In this document: one piece after another, positions 24,348 to 64,000 of the stretch
How positions within the stretch are numbered: position 1 is the stretch's first letter
Layout of the letters: every line of letters begins with the position of its first letter
DNA from: Gigantopelta aegis
Lineage: Eukaryota > Mollusca > Gastropoda > Neomphalida > Peltospiridae
Assembly: GCF_016097555.1 (NCBI RefSeq)
Contig: NC_054702.1
Location: 76,955,249 to 77,019,248, forward strand
Length of the DNA stretch: 64,000 nt
Direction of reading: 5' to 3'
Program-made: the position numbers and the translations under genes
Notes under the pieces: generated by a model
What the model saw: the letters and a program-made list of their open reading frames with translations, nothing else
Database searches by the model: none
Told to the model about the DNA's origin: nothing

Positions 24348-25134
24348 TTAAAGGGACACACCCTAGTTCGTTTATTTGTTAACCATTACGGAATTGTTTT
24401 TCGCTATTAAACCCTATTTTTCACAAATAAAATTGCACTTTACTTACATTTTATTATTTAGAATACACATTTCCATTCACCTGAAGTGCTTTTTGGTAAT
24501 CCTGATGTTTGTAAAACCACGAAATGCATTTTTTGCATTTTTTCAGAAAACGTGTTGTCGAGAAAAAACCGTTAAGCAAGCGAGGTCCAATCTATTTTTA
24601 ATGTCACAGACGTTGGTATATCACGTGACCGTTATCACTTTGGTTCGGTTTGTTTTCTCGTGCACGGTTCGCGCAATCAACATCCGATTTGTTGTTGTTC
24701 ATTTGTGAGATTTTTCTTCACAGTTCGTGAACATTTTCAGTAACAATAAAGTTCAGACAAGTAAGTGTCTCAATACAAAACGTTACAAACCCTTAAAACC
24801 AATAATTTTGCTAAGTCTTACGATATCTGGAGAGGGGATACAACCAGGACAGAACAGTTGGAACATGTCCAGGAGAGGTGAAACGAACGCACCCCAAGTC
24901 TGTGAAATTTGTCGTGACGTAGGCATTGTTGTGCTTCTACCGGTGACATCAGAATACTAACTTTCAAAATTATTTCAAGCAATTGGGACATGGGGATTCC
25001 CATGGTATTTATCGATATAAAACCTGCTTTTTCACTCCATTTGATAAAAACGTGATCTAAGTGTGTTACAGGTTTGTAGATTAACCAAATTATAATTTAT
25101 TTTCGCTGGATGGAACTAGGGTGTGCGGCTTTAA
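24348..25134. mobile_element. TTAA element, family 2
   Basis: Left end TTAAAGGGACACACCCTAG, right end CTAGGGTGTGCGGCTTTAA; TTAA at both borders with a few mismatches in the inverted repeat. 787 bp, with no clear coding sequence. The first seven bases match family 1. Confidence 0.75.
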
Positions 25135-27093
25135 CTGTTTGGTGGTTGTTATAACCTTTATATAACTTTTTAAAAAGAAAAAGCATTGTACTTATTCTCC
25201 GATCCCAATTCTCTTTGAAGGTAATCTCGTAATGTCATCTGAATGTTTCATTAATTAGTCTGATATTTACTGGTATAATGTTCTTTTATAATAAAATAAA
25301 CATTCAATGCCCATATTCTCGGTTGGTGGGGGTGGGGGTGATCAATTAGATGATTGATTGAACGTTTTCATAATGTCGCAGCTGGTTCATTACTAACGGT
25401 AATATTTTCCAAAACTACGGCTTTAGTAAGAAAGCCCACTAAATGCAAAACAGGGAACTTTTCTCTAGAACAAGATCGCTTAACGTTTACTGCATCGTAT
25501 TTCATTCACTGAAATATGTATTTTTATTTTGCTTATTAAAACAGTTTCATAAGTCGGTGTTAATTTTTGCACATTATTAATGCAGTTTCGCTGCACAAGT
25601 TTCTCATGTTTTGTTGATTATGTTCTGTTTTTGCTTTTTTTCTATTCTTTATACATTTTTTGTTCATTAATGCACAATATTGTTTTCGACATATTATGAT
25701 TGTATATAATTATATATGTATATATATTTTTTCGTTTTTCTTTTTTACGTTTTTACTCTGTATATTTACCATATACTATGTGGATGTTTATAACCTCTAT
25801 CGGGTATTACAATTTCACTGTTGTTGTTTAAACAGCTAATGCTTATGTTTTAAAGCACATACTGGGTATTGGCAGAAGATTTTTTCTTCTCATTTATTTA
25901 GAAAATATGTAAAATTATGTTAAGCATTTGTTAGATGTCCCATATTGGATTCATTATATTCTAGTAATTAGTCATAGGTTTCGTTTAGTATAGTTTCTCA
26001 TTAATTTTTCGTGTAAACATTGTGTAATTGTAGTAGCCTAATTATTCTTCGTCATGACTAACTACCTATTTGTGGAATGTTGAAAACCTCAAAAATAGTG
26101 GTTTGTAAGGACCGTGAAAGCTTTGAGACCTAACAATAATACAATGAGTTCTCCATTTGATCTGGTCACTTCAGCGTTGGTTATAAAAGAAGCCGTGAAG
26201 TGAAATTGCTCTTCGTGACCGAGGTCCTGATCAAAATAATATCCACACCGTTTTGGCTTGTTACATTCGATTCATAAACATCTCTGAATTTACTTCGTAA
26301 AACTGTATTGGCATTATGATGTCCTATTAGTATTAATCTTTATAAATAACAGACAAAATACACATCAAAATGTTTGCCTTTTATAGATGAAAAATTTAAG
26401 TTTTCTTTAACTACCATATGAACACAGAAATATGTGAAACAGACCAAACGAAATCGCATTCTTGATTGTATTCCTATAACTGGTTATCGTAATCACACCT
26501 GCCAAGTGTTATAGTATGCTTGAAATAAAGTATGTATGGTGTCGTTAATAAAAAATTAAACTTTTCAACTATAAGTCAACTTCTTCAAGTGTTTATGTCT
26601 GTTGTTTGTTTAGATACTGTATTAACAGGTATACTTTCAGTGATAAATTCTGTTATGGTTTTTAACCCGCCAACATTAAGAGTTTCAAACACATTTATCT
26701 TTGCTGCTGTACATGCTAGTAGATAAAGTTTTCTGAAAACGGGGAGAGGTAAGTAATGCAGTGATCGTCATGAGACGAATCAGAACAACCAAGATACCAC
26801 AATATATTATCAGTTTTAATGATGAATGGTTATCACTGAGAATTGTGTCTCAACCCCGCTAACAGTGACGGTGATTTGAGTGATAGTTTGAATAATGAAG
26901 TCTCACTGTTTATAACTAATAACGCAGTTTTCACTCTAGTAAACCTTGTATGTTGTACCTGTGTTACCTTTGATATGTGTGTTCCTTAACCTTTTATGTG
27001 TACAATTATGAATAAAGTGTTTGATCGTAATTATTTTGGCTTTGCAATTTTTATGAAAAACAACCAAAACAACAACAGACATCCATTCTGTTG
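25135..27093. other. Repeat-poor AT-rich stretch downstream of the claudin-like gene
   Basis: No repeat or splice-supported coding exon was recognised. It may be a distal 3' UTR ending at the AATAAA near 26523 or 27011. Confidence 0.4.
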
Positions 27094-27375
27094 CGAGCGC
27101 TCTAGGATCGATCCCCGTCAGTTGGTCAATTTGGGCTATTTCTCGTTCCAGCCAACAACTAGTGTAACAAAGGCCGTGGTATGTACTGTCCTGTCTGTGA
27201 GATGTGCATATAAAAGATCCCTTGCTGTTAATCGAAAAGAGTAGCCCATAAAGTGGCGACAGCGGGTTTCCTCTCTCAATATATGTGTGGTTCTTAACAA
27301 TATGTCCGACGCCATATAACCGTAAATAAAATGTTTTGAGTGCGTCGTTAAATAATACATTTCCTTCTTCCATTC
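27094..27375 (+). repeat. SINE, partial head B + tail 1
   Basis: B box AGGATCGATCCCC, shared centre (AAAAGATCCCTTGCTG) and tail GTCGTTAAATAATACATTTCC. Confidence 0.85.
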
Positions 27376-28845
27376 CGCTAAATGGTTGTTGTCCTTTACG
27401 AAGATACATCTTCTTTCATTTGTGCATGTATTTCAAAGTATATCACAGCAATTTCTGTATAATATCGAGAAAAAAAAATGTAAGACTGCCAGTGTTTATA
27501 ATACAATAAGAAGTTGACTGACAAGCACACAAATCATCATAGGTCGACCACAAGAGTTTAGTACGAGTCTGTCTAATACTTACGTACCCTTTGGCCAATG
27601 CAACGCCTCATTTTGCTGTTGTGTAAGAAATAACAGCATATACCATGTGTACAACTATAAATACTTTTTAATAAAAATAACACTGCATTTCGAACACATG
27701 GAATGTGGTAGCATACTTACTCTCTAGATATTATAGTTTTAAATATACATAGGCCTATAGACCCAACAGATTTCGTCATAAAATACCCACTTTGAAAGAA
27801 ATCACTCATTAATTTGCTCTTTGAGGTATTTTTTCAAATCTGAATGTAGAGAATTTAAATATATAGCTTGTAAGATTCATTCGTCAATTAGCCATTCGGT
27901 TTGGTCATGACTCAGGATGTATTTTAAAAACAACTGATATTCTTCTTTTTAAGCAGTGCTTTTGAGCCAAGCGTCTCATAGTACTAGGTAATATTAAGAA
28001 AAAAGATGTAGTATGTAACCTGAAATATCAAGTTGGTGTGGCAGTAAAACAAATCAGGACACTGAGATTTTCTCCATTTAGAAAAGAAAGGACAAAAATA
28101 CACTTTTGCGTATTTTTCGGAGGGCAGTCTCCCCGACCCTCATTAGGTATGTGAAGAAGACACACGTGTATAGGTTGACGCATTCTCAGACAGACTGAAA
28201 GCAGTTATTCAAAATGTTAAACCCATGGCTTTTGTTTCATTATACTAAATAGAGAAATGGCATTGGCATTGTATGCGGGGGGGGGGGGGGGGGGGGGGGG
28301 GGTACGTGCTTACTTCAGTTGATTGCTTACGTGCGTGTATATGCTTTGCGTTGATTTGTTTTGTTTTTTGGGTGGTTGGGTTTTTTGAGAGGGTAGGTAC
28401 ATAATATCTGAACCGATTCATTTCTATTTCTTTGATGATTGTTTAAGGTTCCTGGAGTTTCGGCATCATTTAGCATTACATTAAAAGAAAACTAGTTTAC
28501 TATAGTTATCATGAAAGTTATACAATTTAATTAAATTAAAAACATCATGTCTGATGTGCAAATGACAGACGTGTTGCGTTGTTCCAGTGAAACATTATAA
28601 GTTTATCCAACATATGGTTTACAGTGATAATAAAAAAATCTGCACATGTTAGAGTGATTTCTCTTCAAATTCAGGTGCAGATCTGTTCGGTAATAGTAGT
28701 CGACTGCAAAGAATTACTGTGTCTGGGCATTATTTCTTTTTTTCTTTTTAAATTTACAGACGCATGGATTTTTTCCAAACCTGTCAAACTGCAACAGTAA
28801 TCGTACATTCTCAAAGTTTAGCGAAATATACAGTTCAGTTTCACG

Positions 28846-29484
28846 CAATCTGATTAAAATTAGCTCCACTATTACATGTGGATCTAACACCAGCCAGTTG
28901 GAGCTCATGTCCACCAATCAAAACCTTACTTGCAGAATCCTGTCAGTGATTTAAAAATAATTTGAAAACATTCCGAATTATCCTGAGGGTATACGATATG
29001 TTTCATGTGAATTACGAATGCCATATTTAGACCAGTAGAACTAATTTTAATCGGATTGCTAACAACACTGCGTAGTCCCCAATGTCCAGGTAACATTTCG
29101 TCTGTAAATAATAATTTAAATATTGACCAATCACACTTCGCCTTTTATAACGTTATTTGGGAGCATACAAATTCTAAAAATATCGGGCGAGTCTATTTTA
29201 GTGGCCGCAGTACAGCGAACCATACCAGTACGTACGGGGTGGGTTATCTATCAGTCTTCAGTTTTACATTACAAATTATTTATTTTATAAAATAAAACAT
29301 ATTTTAAGGCATTCGTAATTCACACGAAACATGTCGTATACCCTCAGGATAATTCGGAATGTTTTCAAATTATTTTTAAATCACTGGCAGGATTTTGCAA
29401 GTAAGGTTTTGATTGGTGGACATGAGCTCCAACTGGCTGGTGTTAGATCCACATGTAATAGTGGAGCTAATTTTAATTAGATTG
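28846..29484. mobile_element. Long-arm foldback element with perfect 9-bp target duplication
   Basis: Arms 28846-29022 and 29308-29484 (177 bp) are near-perfect inverted repeats starting CAATCTGATTAAAATTAGCT. AGTTTCACG flanks both sides (28837-28845, 29485-29493). The 285-bp centre has no gene. It lies about 0.5 kb upstream of the STIP1 promoter. Confidence 0.9.
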
Positions 29485-29899
29485 AGTTTCACGGTTTGTA
29501 ACTATGAGAACGCACCTTTAATATAGGCCTACTTTAATTTACTGTACACTTATTATAAGATTACGCTAGAGATTGAAAACAATAAAAGGGACCATTAAGA
29601 GAAAGGATCTGCAATTTTCTGGGAAAATGAGTGTTGCTAATAAAAGCATTCTTTACATTTCTTAAATGCCATCTGAAACCCCAAATTGAGACACGTAAGT
29701 TACATGGAAAGTAGGCTTACCGCTTGTTTTATAATGTTGTAATGTTCAAGTGGGTTAATATGTAAGCGACGAGTCAATACATCGATTAGGTACGGAACGT
29801 GCATATGCCTATTAGTTTCATTAGCAAATGGTAACATTATTGGCAATGAGAATTGATTTAGTGCAACAGAACCTACGAATATTACGCTTCCTGCATCCG

Positions 29900-30041
29900 G
29901 CGTAAACGACCGAAGTGTTCCGATTGGACTGGTCTTCGTCACCGAGCGTTACCATCTAGAACCAATCTAGGAAAGTTCTCGAATATTGTAATAATTAGTT
30001 TGTTGTTTGGGTAGCCTACTGGTTTGTACAAATAATATATG
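29900..30041 (+). promoter_or_regulatory. STIP1 promoter with a perfect heat-shock element
   Basis: Positions 29971-29983 read GAA-AG-TTC-TC-GAA, a perfect three-unit heat-shock element (inverted nGAAn units) 71 bp upstream of the STIP1 ATG. A forward CCAAT lies at about 29962 and an inverted one (ATTGG) near 29921. Further imperfect units flank them (TCTAGAA near 29956, GAAGTGTTC near 29914). STIP1 means stress-induced phosphoprotein, and the gene is an HSF target in yeast and animals, so the site supports the first-exon call. No clear TATA box is visible. Confidence 0.7.

Positions 30042-64000
<33,959 letters not shown>

Noticed and set aside
26936-27409. 157-codon minus-strand frame
   Set aside because: Most of it is the SINE at 27094-27375 read antisense.

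Overview
The window is animal nuclear DNA. It is AT-rich, with multi-exon genes that use GT/AG splice sites, large repeat-filled introns, tRNA-derived SINEs, many short inverted-repeat DNA transposons and long microsatellites. The SINE modules and the protein sequences suggest a lophotrochozoan, most likely a mollusc. The phylum is an inference from recognised repeats, not something I could test.

Three protein-coding genes can be built exon by exon. (1) A sorting nexin of the SNX5/SNX6 type lies on the minus strand at 802-9180. Its first eight coding exons are present and the gene continues past the left edge. (2) A complete three-exon, 169-residue four-helix membrane protein with a claudin-like W...GLW...C...C signature lies on the plus strand at 13831-22977. 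(3) The Hsp70-Hsp90 organising co-chaperone STIP1/HOP lies on the plus strand at 30042-64000. Ten coding exons are present, covering TPR1, DP1, TPR2A and the start of TPR2B, and the gene runs off the right edge. Its tiny first coding exon (8 codons) is separated from exon 2 by a 15-kb intron, and a perfect three-unit heat-shock element lies 71 bp upstream of the ATG.

The rest is introns and intergenic DNA dominated by mobile elements. There are at least 17 SINE copies or fragments built from interchangeable tRNA-like heads and tails. One class of DNA elements has TTAA ends. A second has CAG...CTG ends with 5-6 bp target duplications. A third consists of foldback elements with very long arms and perfect 9-bp target duplications. 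There are also Tc1/pogo-like elements with TA targets, including a broken Tigger transposase at 54.6-56.2 kb. The most layered site is STIP1 intron 7 (51837-60493): two SINEs used the same 9-bp target, and the first was then split by a 4.9-kb composite insertion that carries the Tigger element.

The three genes show no obvious pathway link: retromer/ESCPE-type endosomal sorting, a junction-type membrane protein, and chaperone handover. I found no rRNA, CRISPR, operon, retrovirus-like or LINE sequence that I could support.
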